64,000 nucleotides of DNA from Climacium dendroides (taxonomy: Eukaryota; Streptophyta; Bryopsida; Hypnales; Climaciaceae), in the NCBI GenBank assembly GCA_950106755.1, contig OX467082.1, positions 26,536,001 through 26,600,000 of the forward strand, given 5' to 3'. Below the pieces are notes generated by a model. That model had not been told where the DNA came from. It did no database searches and saw nothing but the letters and a program-made list of their open reading frames with translations. Position numbers and translations under genes: made by a program. Below are positions 34,648 through 46,100 of this stretch, in pieces. How positions within the stretch are numbered: the first letter of the stretch is position 1; each line of letters begins with the position of its first letter.

Positions 34648-36140
34648 GGTGGTGTAATCAGACTGGCAGAAGTACCACCTGATGTCTAATGATGTGTTTG
34701 TTTGATATATATTGAGAAGCTCAGTTGTCCAAATTCGTCCCTCAGCATGGTCATTAAATCATTCACCAATGAAGCTTGGTCCCTTTTGCCTTCAAAAGGA
34801 GACTCCTACAATGAACAAAATTGTCTTAACCCTTAAACATCGAGGCGGACATTTGGCATCCAATGGATGACAGAGAATCTTTTAGTGTAGGACAAAAGCG
34901 CAACTATTCATCCTCAAAATTTTCTGTGAAAAGGGAAGAACTTCTATAATACTTTGACTTTCAATGAGTGTTTTTGCATTTTTGTAGACCAATGATTCCC
35001 ACAGTATCAAAATAGATGATTTCCACGGTCACCAATCAATCGTTTAAGGATGAAGGTAGACCAGTCCAATTGCGTCTCCTACTATTGGCCCCAATTCCAT
35101 TTGTTTAAAAATATAAATTTGTCTTAAAAAAAAGTAGCCAAAATCCTTCAAGACTCTAACAAAATTAGTGCATTAATGCCAAAATGTCAATCCTTGATTA
35201 GTGGAAACTTAAGTGCTAATAGATACATAGGAGGGCAATTAAAAGGGGGTTTATGACTCCACTCTACATGTAGTTTTGTAATTTTGGCATTACTACTTCA
35301 AAAATTCAAGGAAATTACAATTTTCACCAAAAAAAAATTACAATTTCACTTGGGTTTTAATTCATGAAAACACACATCTTTTGAAATAAATGTGACCTTC
35401 TCGGACTTGCCCCCAAGATATTCAAATTCCAAATGAGGGTCATAATAGGCTTGTCTACCTTTTATGGCTCCTCAACTACTATATCCCCCATCTTTGAATT
35501 AATTGATAAATCCCTCATTCCCATGCATCTAAGGTAGGAGGTTTCCAAATTGCTTGGGCTCTAGAATTGCCCACTTTCTCAAATGTACACCAATTGTATA
35601 TGTTGTTTTTAGGTTCAATGTCAACAATGTACAATTGGTTTGCATTTTAAGAGGTGGGTGATTTTAGAGCCCTATGCCACTTCAAAAATTCACAACTAAT
35701 TCCAAAAAGCTCCCAAAAATATGAAATGACTTGGATTAGATGCCAATTCCATGTGTCTTTCAAGAAAAAAAATTAAAAAATATTTCAAGAAGTTTCACAT
35801 TCGCGAATTGAGTTTCAACTCTTAGATGATCGTTTCATAGATCTCCTACCAATGTTCATAGAACTAGCTAAAATTCACTCCATTGCTACTTCAAATTTTA
35901 AGTAGCTAAATGTAAATTGGAGAAAATCCTTGGAGAGATTTGATTTTAGCCAAGATTGCAACAACCAATAGAATTTCATAGCCAATTTGCAACTTCCTCC
36001 ACAATGGAATCAGCATCTATTTAGTCTATTTTGTACTATAGTAATCCCAATAATCCTTTACAACTTGCAAGATCCTTTCTTTTCTATTTTTTTCAATACT
36101 ACTCACTCACTCTCAAGGTAGCCCAAATAGATGCTTGTTT
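34648..36140. other. AT-rich DNA with a dispersed inverted repeat copy and one small MITE
   Basis: Bases about 34,985-35,460 match the reverse complement of about 58,000-58,520 (see that entry). A 117-bp hairpin element lies at 35,556-35,672. No gene is seen. Confidence 0.5.
35556..35672. mobile_element. 117-bp hairpin MITE
   Basis: Starts GGGCTCTAGAATTGCCCAC and ends with the imperfect complement (…GTGATTTTAGAGCCC). Arms are about 50 bp with roughly 80% identity; the loop is short. Target duplication is not clear. Confidence 0.6.
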
Positions 36141-36264
36141 GTAGCATATTGCACAAAATTCCATAAACTAAGTAGCATATTGCACAAAATTCCATAAACT
36201 AGGTAGCATATTGCACTAAATTCTATGAACTAGGTAGCATATTGCACTAAAATCCATAAACTAG
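36141..36264. repeat. four 31-bp tandem units
   Basis: GTAGCATATTGCACAAAATT and variants start at 36,141, 36,172, 36,203 and 36,234. Copies 3 and 4 carry a few substitutions. Confidence 0.95.
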
Positions 36265-36680
36265 TTCTGGGATCCCTGCCTCCCTTCCCAGCATGGAGGA
36301 CAGCGCCTGGTTCTCCAACGTTAAGTTATGGTGCTCTGCTCTGCTCTGGCTGTCACACTTTTCCCAAGTTAGTGTGCCCGTGCCAGGATGCCGCATCCGT
36401 CAGAACGGAGGCCTCTCTCTCTCTCTGCGTCAGTTGTGTAAGTAACCTTTCCTTCCGAGGACGTCAGATATCCTTGGCAGAACAGTCAGACTGAGACACT
36501 GAGTGAAGTAAGTTTATGTTGGGTTGGGGACTTCGATCAGTTTGGCAGGCAGAGTTTTCCATGGACGGACGAGTTGGGGGCACTGCAGCAGAAAAGGGAC
36601 TGGAGGGGTGACGCACTGCACGTCCCACTGCGAGGATCATGAATCAGTTGCGAGCTTTCGGTGGGAGCTAACTTAATAAG
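36265..36680. other. GC-richer island without a gene call
   Basis: Base composition rises abruptly after the 31-bp repeats. A CTCTCTCTCTCT run lies at 36,412-36,426. No reading frame longer than about 80 codons and no recognisable product is seen. It might be a promoter, a non-coding exon or the remnant of a lost gene. Confidence 0.4.
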
Positions 36681-36818
36681 GTTGGGTCGCTTTGCACGTA
36701 GAGGAAGGATTCTCTTGGGCTCCACAAATTGAAGTCTTTTTGTCCAACCACAAGTGAGGGTTTTGGGCCTCTTACACAACAAATTGGTCTAGTTTTTAGG
36801 TGTAAAGTATCCTTCAAC
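36681..36818. mobile_element. short TIR MITE, same family as 56,459-56,790
   Basis: Left end GGTTGGGTCGCTTTGCACG, right end GTGTAAAGTATCCTTCAACC. The interior CACAAGTGAGGGTTTTGGGC matches the 56.5 kb element in inverted orientation. Confidence 0.6.
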
Positions 36819-38114
36819 CCCAAAATGTCCAAGATCTTTTTTGAGCTTTTAGGATTTTACTCTAAATTGAATAAAAAATTAGCATTTTGATAAATTGTGT
36901 CAATTTTGGGGGAATTTTAACTGTACAAATTCAAACTAAATATCTTAAAGATCACATAGGAGAAGAAATGTTGAAGAAATGATTTTAGAACCTCTACCCA
37001 AATTTTTTTGGACCCTTCATAACTTTTGCATGCATAATCCACATATTGTGTTCTTTAGTGTGTTGGAACCTCCTTTCATTTTCCAACAATAAAATATAAA
37101 ATTACACCAATTTAATAATAGTAACTATTTACAACATTAAAAGTGGTAGATGTGCCTACTTTATTATGCATTTTTCCAAAAGGAATATGTTGTACCTAAA
37201 TTCTTCTACCTCTAAAATTTATTTTGCTTTAAATGATTCAAATATGCATTATCTTCTCTACTATGGATTTTCAAGGATTAATGAAACCCCAAAAATATGG
37301 ACAAAAAATTTAGTTATTGATTCAAAAGTGTAAATTACTCTCTTTCACTACCTTGTGAACTTCAATGAGAGTCTTCATAGAATGAACTTTTCATTTGTGT
37401 TGCCTTTTCAAAGGAGAGTTCTTATGTATGCCTTTGTAACTCACATCTCTTGAATCACAAGAAATTTGATGTGAAAAGTTTTTATTGAATATTTTTTCAA
37501 GATTAAATGTATATGAGATCTGTTAGATTTGAAATAAAATAGACATACTTATTGTTATTGTTCTACTCTCACTTCATCCTATAGTTATTGGAGTGAGTTT
37601 AGAGTTTGTTCATGTTGAATTCTCATATAAGTGGCATAGAGGTTAAGACTAATGACATTGTCACAACCTATTATTCTATTAGGAGTTGAGTACATAGTTA
37701 CACGATAGTAAGGAATTAGATAATTGTCACTAGGATTCTATACCACAATTTTGACTCTCATGACCTCATGTGCTAAAAATGTAACTCTTTGTATACAATA
37801 TGTCAAAATATACCATTACAAAACTATGGGACTCTACATATTCTCTATACAATCAAATGATTCATGGATTTAGAGTTGTCTTTTAAGACATGAAATGTTG
37901 ACATTTATTTGTCTTATCTTTTAATTCTTATTATGAATTATAGTAGGATTTTGGCTTAACCCTTAAAGAACAATAAGCTCCCATAAAACTTTTTGAAAGG
38001 TTTTATACCTTCATATAAAGTCAATTTTGGAGGAATGGAAGGGAATTTTTTTAATCAAAAATGCATATTGTAATAGCTTCATGAAAAAATATGTTTTTTG
38101 ATTGGATGCTTGTA
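36819..38114. other. AT-rich intergenic DNA, no gene seen
   Basis: No frame, RNA or repeat structure stands out. Confidence 0.5.
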
Positions 38115-38118
38115 TTAA

Positions 38119-39013
38119 TCCCTAAAGGTTTTTGACTATGTTTTCACCAAAAATTCTCCAAAACTTGCCGTCTCTAATACAAGTACCAAATTTTTGACAA
38201 AAAAACATTTTTTCAACATATCTAACTGTAGGATTTTATAGTAATATGGTTTGAAAAGATGTGGAAAAAATTTCAAAAATTTCCACCATGTAGATTGCAA
38301 GATATTAGCCTTTGAAGTGACACTTCACAAGGTCACATTTGTATGAAAAAATGTCCGAAATGGTGGTTACTCTTTGGATTTGTTCTTCAAGGCAAGTTGG
38401 CTACATGATTGAAATTTTCAAATCATTTGGAATTGTATAACATATAGGAAAAAAATAGTAAGTAGAAAGAAGTAGACAATGATTCAAAATACTAAATTGT
38501 TAACAATTTTTTGTGGAATTGAAAAATGCCAAAATGTTTGCAATGTTGTAATAAACAATCTACACCTAATGTTTTTATTTTTTCCAAAAATATTGAAAAT
38601 TGAGTTAAATAAAGGACTTCAAAGTTTATTTTAGAATAGAGATTCCATAACTACCTTTAAACTATCCACAATTAAAACTCCTTATAACTTTCATCTCATT
38701 AATCAAAATACAATGATTCAAAGTTTTTGATGTATAAATAAATCTACAGAACCAATTTCAAATTTTTATTTTTTAAAAAGTGATTTTTAAAGAAGTTTTT
38801 TTTCTAACCAGACCACCCCACCGAATGTTGAAAACTACATATCATACAATAACTTTTTAACCATGTAGTCAAATGTTATGAAAATTGTTGGACCTTAAAG
38901 CTCCTCCTTGGACACATGTTGTGTGAAAATTTCAAAGAAAAAAAAATTGCATTTGTAGTGAGCAACCCAAAATCGCTATGTTGCCAAAAAAAAGTCATTT
39001 GGTCCTTTAGGGG
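38119..39013 (-). mobile_element. TTAA-family element X2
   Basis: 895 bp, in reverse orientation to X1. Ends are TCCCTAAAGG and CCTTTAGGGG, flanked by TTAA at 38,115-38,118 and 39,014-39,017. Blocks shared with X1 in reverse complement include TAGATTGCAAGATATTA and CAAGTTGGCTACAT. Confidence 0.85.
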
Positions 39014-39420
39014 TTAAAAATCATGGGACTTGAAAGTCTAGGGTAGTTTAAATAGCATACTAAAACAAAGGGTAAGTAATTAGGCAAGTTGTGAATTGTT
39101 TTCAATAAATTTGAATATTCATATTTTGCAATCTATATTGTAAATCAAAATGGTTTGCAATCTATATTGTAAATCAAAATTGTGAGAGTTATTGCATACT
39201 CTCACAATAGAATAGGAAAATAGTGTGGTTGGAAATGCAAACTGTTTGACTCCCGTAACTGAAAGGGTGTTGAGGTTGGTTCCATGATCAATTTCATTTA
39301 ATTTATGAAAGTCGTTGAATCTGCAGCCAGTGCATCACTGACCAGCAGCCAGGCACGCTTTGCACAAGGACTGACCACACTGCCGCCACGAGCTTCTGTA
39401 ATATAATGTAAGAGCATCAC

Positions 39421-39647
39421 CACTACACTAATGATGATAAATAGTGTTACCTACACTAATTTATTTTAAAAAGCCATAAGTTTTTACTCTAGATGAATAT
39501 TTTTACCAACTATGGATGTAGAGTTTTCCCACTCAGAATGACACTAGGATTTATGATTTTCGTAAAAATATTTATGAAGAGTAAAAACTTATAGCATTTC
39601 TAAAACAGTTAGTATGGGTAACACTATTTATCATCATTAGTGTAGTG
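39421..39647. mobile_element. 227-bp MITE with 31-bp perfect terminal inverted repeats
   Basis: Both ends begin CACTACACTAATGATGATAA and are identical (inverted) for 31 bp; imperfect similarity continues well into the element (for example ATAAGTTTTTACTCT). It carries no gene. The CACTA start suggests a CACTA-derived MITE, but a target duplication is not evident. Confidence 0.85.
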
Positions 39648-39840
39648 CCGCAAAATTGGACCACGGCACCAACAAGTGGCGAGGCACTTGCCGCCTCGTG
39701 AGATGTAGTGGTGCCATGACCATCCAATGCTCCCCAACAACAACTCGCTAAAACTGGATTGACTATCATTATTTAAATGCCGCGTTATACTTGTTTTGAA
39801 GCAAAATTTTGAATTGACTTTTATCCCACATTAACATAAT

Positions 39841-40206
39841 ATTAAAGGGTTAAAAGTAAAAAATTTGTCTCCTAAATTGTAGATGTCTATTACATGAACA
39901 TGGTACTAAAAGGTTAAAAGTAGAAGCTCTATCTATTACATTGTAGATATCTAATATATGAACATGTACTAAAGAGTTAAAAGTAGAAGCTTTATCTTTT
40001 ACATTGTAGATATCTAATACATGAACATGGTACTAAAGGGTTAAAAATAGAAACTTTATCTTGTACTTTGTAAACATCTACTAAAGAATTAAAAATAGAA
40101 GTTTTATTTTTTACTTTACAGACATCTATTACATACACACACTAAGGATTAAAAGTAGAAGCTTTATCACTTACTTTGTAGATATCTATTACATGTACAT
40201 GTACTT
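39841..40206. repeat. about six tandem units of roughly 45-65 bp
   Basis: Units of the form ACTAAAGGGTTAAAAGTAGA, followed by a TTTATCT and TAGATATCTA block, start near 39,841, 39,904, 39,968, 40,032, 40,079 and 40,140. Copies differ by substitutions and one shortened spacer. Confidence 0.85.
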
Positions 40207-40900
40207 CTTAATATCTATAGATTCTTTAATTTTATTTAGATGTAAATTCTTATATAATCTTATATTCTTAAGTAGAAATTCTTTTATCATTTTTATTTGT
40301 GAATTTTGTTCATCCTTCAAACATGTGTGGAGTGTGCATTGTTGAAGAATTGCTTCCAAAGCGTCCCCACACACTTTGAAGGTTAGGCATGGGTTCACTT
40401 GTGATATGATTTCTTATCTCTGTGATGTGTCTCCAAAAATTCCCACTCTTCTGTCCGGTCCCTTGTTTTGGATCCCACAAAATGTATAAAAAAGAAAAGC
40501 ACAGTTGCTTCTCCTTGGCCTCACAAAAGTTCTTCCCTTTCTTTGTACATCCCCCACTACCCTCCATTACCTCCACGTTAGCATCCACGGAGGCCATAGT
40601 TTACGTTGACCAAATTAGCGTGACTATAAAATTGCCCTCTACAAAGACCCTCTTTTGCCGAGCAAATGGGAGAGTAATGGGAGAGACAGTAGAAATAGTA
40701 GTGTGATGGGATGCTGGTGTAGAGCCATTATCCACTAAAAATGCACGGCAAATAGAAAGTGCCGTTGCTGAGGCCATTGGGAGCAGCTGGTGGCGATGCT
40801 CTAAAACAAAGTTCCCCATCAGGGGAGCAAAAGCGTCTCCTGACGGGGCCCATAAAATGAAATTTTTTTTTCAATTTTCATTCAATGTACTAAAAATTAC
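40207..40900. other. mixed-composition DNA, no gene called
   Basis: Frames of about 95 codons overlap on both strands at 40,310-40,706 without recognisable motifs. A short GC-rich hairpin (CCCCATCAGGGGA with TCTCCTGACGGGG) lies at 40,815-40,850. Confidence 0.4.
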
Positions 40901-41475
40901 TACCTCCGTCCCAAAATAAATCCAGGGTTTCCAAAAATACTTGTCCCAAATTAAATTTGAGATTTGCTCTCCACAACTTAATGGACAATAAAGCTACTCC
41001 AAACATCCAAAAGCAAAAAAATCTGCAAATATCACATTCTATAGACTTTATAGCAACTCAATCACCACAAACGAGATCGAAATGCAACCTCTAACCAACC
41101 ATAGGTGAAGAATTCAACCCACAACCGTACAAAAGCTGCTACTAACAAATCTTTTATTGAGAATTTCTCAGACTTGAATCACAAGACATTGTCGGAATTG
41201 AATACAAAGGACATTAATGGACATCACTACACCAACATTGCTTGGAGAATGATCAAAATTAATACCACTAGAGCAGTTTCAAAAAGGGAAAAAAATTGCC
41301 AATTTCACCATTTTTTTTCAACATGTGCCACTTCACTGTTGACTTCCACTTTTTTACATCTAGTGGGGTTTAGTAGAAGCTACAATAATTACAAAATCCT
41401 TTGAAAATAGGAGCTACTCTCACACTAATCTAACCATTTCTAGGAAACCTTGGATTTATTTTGGGACGGAGGTAG
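40901..41475. mobile_element. Stowaway-like (Tc1/mariner) non-autonomous element
   Basis: The left end CTACCTCCGTCCCAAAATAA is inverted at the right end (TTATTTTGGGACGGAGGTAG, reading across one extra T) and both sides are bordered by TA. This is the well-known Stowaway terminus of plants. At 575 bp it is longer than a typical Stowaway MITE and has no recognisable transposase. Confidence 0.88.
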
Positions 41476-41710
41476 TATAATTTTAGTACAATTTTAGAAG
41501 CATTAAATTAATTTCTGGTATAAATTTATAAGATTTATTTATTTTTACTTTATATCTTTACTTGATTTAGAGTAAATATTCAGGTTGATGATTGGAATTT
41601 TTATTCTTCCAAAAAATGAGTTCTCAATAAAATAAATTACTATATCTTGCTCATATAGTTTCTTTTCTTTGGGCATGCTCTAAGTGCAAAGATGATTTTG
41701 GGTATGTTAA

Positions 41711-42602
41711 ATCCAAAAGGCCCAAGGCCATTTTTTTTATCAAAAAACATTTTAAACTACCATTTTTATTGTGTTCACTCAAGGAAACAAAAAAAAATTA
41801 GAATCTAATCATAAGATCTCCTACTTTACTTGTTTGAGATCATGTTCTATGAATTTCATGAAGTTTGACCGTATAGATTGAGAAATATAGCATTCAAAGT
41901 TGATGTTTTTTGTTGAATACTAGCCTACAATTTCAAATGACTTTGACCACCATTTGTGAAAAAAATTGCACTATAGACTTTGAATTTTAAAAAATGGTGT
42001 TGAATAATTGAGTTGAAAGTCTAAGAAAAAAAATTCAAAAAAACAACTTGATTTTCATTCTTTAAGAAATTGTTAAGTAGAAGTAGGTTTAAGATAGAAA
42101 GAAAAACTAAATCATTCATAGCTCTAAGATGGGATTGAAACACAATAATCCCAATGGCTAGGTTTTTCTAGCAAAAAAACTTAATCTTGTCAAACAAGAA
42201 ATATTGTGAAAATTGCACACAAAAATGAATCCTGTAAGTTATTTTTTCAAGAAGATGCTCAAATTGCCTGAAAAACAAGATTGTTCAAAACTTTCACATC
42301 ATTAATTCAAATGGAGGGAATCAAAGCTTCACATGTAGACAAAAATATGATCTATTAGAAAAAAAATCAATTTAATTTTAATATTTTGTGGATTAATTTT
42401 TTTGTCTACCAAATGAAAATTTGGACTTTTTGTAGTATAACTTTTGCTCTTGGGCACCAATTGAAATAAAAATTATATTCCATTAAAGCTAATAAGTTTT
42501 TCTATCTTACAAAAAGGTTTCAAAAAGTTTCATTAAAATTGAGGCTATAGGAACTTGCCCAAAATCCATTTTATTCTTCAAGGGAACAATAGGACTTAGG
42601 GA
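41711..42602 (-). mobile_element. TTAA-family element Y1
   Basis: 892 bp, reverse orientation. It is flanked by TTAA at 41,707-41,710 and 42,603-42,606; ends are ATCCAAAAGG and CTTAGGGA. Reverse-complement blocks match Y2 and Y3 (for example AAGTTCCTATAG and TAATTTTTATTTCAATTGG). Confidence 0.75.
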
Positions 42603-42606
42603 TTAA

Positions 42607-43340
42607 AATATCTCTTTTATTTTTGAAAATTGACATGTAAATAATTAACATAACTACCCACTCTAACAATGTTAGTATGTGAACATGTGAGCCTTGAGCA
42701 TATATATATATAAGTAAATATCCTATAACTATTGAAGGTACTTATCACATAAACACCTATAATATAGGTGTTTATAACATAATTACATTGTAATCATGAA
42801 AGTTTTTTATAATATAGACACTTATAATATAGGTGTATAGTCTTTTAGGCTCGTGGACTCATATTTTTAAACTCATAGAATTGCAACTTTTTTGAATAGG
42901 GTTCAAAGTTTTATTTCTTTTAACTTCAAATGTTATGATCTTGCAATCTATGTAGTCAAATAGGATGAATTTTTTCCACATATTTCTCAACTAGTTCAAT
43001 ATAAATTTGTTTTACCCTTGAAAGGCCCTCGGGCTCTTCTTGTATAGCACTGTATCCGATGAGTACGATGACCCATGAATTTCAAGAAGTTTGTTCTCGA
43101 CATCGAGTTGGGATTCTAGCCGTTCTGATTGCTTTTGTGTTGCCGTGAGGTCATGCAAAATTTTTCATAAGGCTGCGGACTGAAGTGATGCACAGAATTT
43201 TAGGAAAATTCATCAAAACTTCACACTACACTGTCTATAACATTCAGTAGCTAAAGCAGAGGCTGCCTTTCTTCTCTTCCAAGAATTTCATGCACAGGAA
43301 GTGGTGGCGCCAACTACCAAAGCTAATTTAATTGGAGTTA
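42607..43340. other. AT-rich DNA with AACACCTATA palindromes and a TTAA-family fragment
   Basis: The palindrome AACACCTATAATATAGGTGTT lies near 42,755, followed by similar TATAGGTGT strings to 42,830. A block CTTGCAATCTATGTAGTCAAA (about 42,941, read with one interruption) resembles the interior of the TTAA family. No gene is seen. Confidence 0.4.
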
Positions 43341-43345
43341 GCTAA

Positions 43346-43474
43346 AGGTACATTCACACTTGGTGTTACAAGTGTTGTTATTGAGGGTCTTAGGAATGAA
43401 TTCAAATCTACTTTTGAACCAGGTTCACATTCCAAACAACGCCTCTGACACCAAGTGCAAACATACTTTTAGCC
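43346..43474. mobile_element. uninterrupted copy of the MITE at 32,795
   Basis: Starts AAAGGTACATTCACACTTGG and ends CCAAGTGCAAACATACTTTT, with inverted ends. Read in reverse complement it aligns end to end with 32,795-32,914 plus 33,870-33,888, that is, without the X1 insertion. It serves as the empty site for X1. Confidence 0.75.
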
Positions 43475-44238
43475 CTCATTAATTGTTTCACTGCTTTTAT
43501 CACTCACAGTTTGTCATTTTTTGACATCTGGTCATGTAGCTACTGAATGGTGTGGAATATTCTACATCATTTGATGGAATGATGTGGAATGTTTCACACC
43601 ATTCTATCCTTGGGAAGGCAGTCCTGCAGACTGCTACTGAATGTTATGTCTCATGAACCAACTTTAGAATTTATGCAAAATTCTCTTCTTACGCATTGGG
43701 CAATTGTTCCGGTGCATGGGCTTACAATGTTGCAGGTACCATCAGCAAAAAATTTAGAGTCAAAATTGCAAGTGGATTGGAGGGGTGTCACTCCAATTAC
43801 CGTATATTCAGTGCTTATTCGTAGATCTAATCACGTATTCTCTTCCTCTGACAGCATTTTGCCGTGTATTGCGAGAAGTGGTTCCAACCATTCAACGTGC
43901 ATTCGTAGCCGCTCCAACTTTCGTAATTTGAAGAACCCCTAAATTGGGCAACTACATGCACAAATACGTGAAAAACCACCAAATACGGCCACAAAGGGCT
44001 TCTAGGCTGTTCATGGGTTAAATGAAAATTTGATAAATGTTTCTGTATTTCAATTATGCTCTACGCAATGGATAATGACAAATTTGAATACATTTTTTAA
44101 AAAATGGTCAAGGGACTAGGGACTTTAGAAGTAATTCATTTTTTTTATAGAATGACAACAAGAACGCATACACTCCAATCACATTGAATTGTCTTCTTGG
44201 TTCCATTCACTCAAGTAATTCAAAGTCTTTTAGAGTGG
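43475..44238. other. moderate-GC DNA with a 60-bp hairpin
   Basis: A hairpin at 43,545-43,604 pairs GAATGGTGTG with CACACCATTC, with arms of about 26 bp and four mismatches. A 117-codon frame at 43,589-43,942 has no recognisable motif and is not called. Confidence 0.45.
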
Positions 44239-44242
44239 TTAA

Positions 44243-44960
44243 TCCCTAAAGTACCAAACTACATTTTTTTGGCAACATAGCGATTTGGGGTAGCTCACTA
44301 CAAATGAATATTTTATTTTATTTTATTTGAAATTTTCATATAGTACATGCCTAAGGAGTAGCTTCAAGGCCCAATAATTCTTACAATTTTTGACTGCATG
44401 GTTAAAAGGTTATTATATGATTTGTTATTTTCTGCAAATTGCAGGTAGCCTAAGCAACTCCAAAAAAATCTTTATAATTCACTATTTTTTTAAATTAAAA
44501 ATTTGAAATTAGTTTTTTGTATGTGCAAAAATTATTAACAATTTAGTACTTTGAATCATTCTCTACTTCTTTCAACTTACTATTCTTTTTCTATGTGTTG
44601 TATAATTCCAAATAATTTTTCAAGCATGTAGCCAACTTGCCATGAAGAATGAATCCAAAGAAGCACTACTATTTTGAACATTTTTTCATACAAATGTGGC
44701 CTTGTGAAGTGCAGTTGCCCGGTTTTTTGCAAGGCTAGAAAAAGGACTTCTGTCACTTCAAATGTGAGTTCAAATGTTAATATCTTGCAATCTAAATGGT
44801 GGAAATTTCTGAAATTTTTTTCTGCATTTTTTCAAAATAGTGTACTACAAGATCCTAAAATTATATGGTTCAAATTTTTTTTCCCTGAAATTTGGTATTT
44901 GTACTAGAAATGACAATTTTGGAGCATTTTTGGTGAAAACGTAGTCAAAAACCTTTAGTT
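44243..44960 (+). mobile_element. TTAA-family element X3, right end decayed
   Basis: Begins TCCCTAAAGT after TTAA (44,239-44,242). Long blocks match X1 in the same orientation (ATGTAGCCAACTTG, TTAATATCTTGCAATCTA). The right end reads ACCTTTAGTTTGCAA, where CCTTTAGGGGTTAA is expected. Confidence 0.75.
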
Positions 44961-45099
44961 TGCAATTGAACTCACAATATCCATAATCCATTGAATTTCA
45001 AAATATGCATAATTGGTTTATGAATTAATTGACAAATTCAAATAATATACACATACATAAATATATCAAACATTTCAAAAAAAATTTATTGTAAAACTC

Positions 45100-46100
45100 T
45101 TGATTAAGCACTCATCAAGAAAGAAAAGGAAATAAACTACAATACATGAACAAGATGGAGGACAAAGGGGCACATGAGGCTACTTTCAATCATCTCTTGG
45201 AAGATGTTGACTTTGAGGTAAGTACTTAAACAAACCATTTCCCTTACCCAAATGCAAGATTAGATTTATAAGTTCAATTCAAAACTTTAGAAACATTTAG
45301 AACTACATGTTTAAACTCAAATTAGTATAGATAATCTCTATGTCTTTCTAAAACCATATTACACTTAGAAAATAGATAAAAATCAAAGAAGATATGCATG
45401 GATGAAGTCTAGTAGTAAGAATGGATGAAAAATAGTAAAGATTATTCAAATAAGGTGAAAAAAGATTAGAATTTAGACCAAAGTCAGAGGTCAAATCCCA
45501 TAATAAAAGTTAATTTATAGTTGTAAGTTGATAGAAAATAGTGGATGAAATTTTAAAGTATCAAATAGTGGTCAAACTTCATTTGTTTGTAACTATTGAT
45601 TGAAAAGTCCAAACTCAAAGTGTCTTAATTTTTTTTAAACTTAATTTTATTTTTTACAAATTTAAAATATTCAAAATCTAAAAATAATATTTTAAGAGTA
45701 GAACCTCAAATAGTAAATATTGAGTAATTAGCTAGCTAGAATCTTTGGAGGATAGTTAAAACAAAATTCAATTTAGGATCACTTAGAAGACGCTTAGAGG
45801 ATTCTAAATGTAGTTTATATTTAGAAACTAGAATTTAATTGAGGAAGATAATATAGGATGAAATTTAGTCTCAAAATTAGCTCAAAGTAGTGATTATCTA
45901 TCCAATCCATGTCAAACTTATAATTTAACATTAGGATTAAATGAAAATTAATTATAAAAATTAAAAGTGAATTTGGGGTTCAAAAGTCAATAGAAATTCA
46001 TAGATGAAGTTTAAAAGAACACTTTCAAGGTAAAACTTCATCCAACCATAACGTTCACCAAGGATCTTTTAATTAAATATTTCTTATCATTTTAAAGATT
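45100..46100 (+). repeat. dispersed repeat, copy 2, with the conserved mini-exon
   Basis: Homologous to 21,120-22,110. Matching landmarks are the ATG frame at 45,155, GATGAAGTCTAGTAG near 45,400 and CATAGATGAAGTTT near 45,997. Not classified. Confidence 0.65.
45155..45217 (+). CDS. putative 21-codon first exon, repeat copy 2
   Basis: Reads MEDKGAHEATFNHLLEDVDF plus Glu and ends at GTAAGT, exactly paralleling 21,191-21,253. Acidic residues and the F.HLL.DV.F pattern are retained between copies. Downstream exons are not identified. Confidence 0.35.

Noticed and set aside
33893..40206. CRISPR-like arrays from regularly spaced repeats
   Set aside because: The 20-, 31- and ~60-bp arrays are direct head-to-tail tandem repeats without unique spacers, in a eukaryotic genome.
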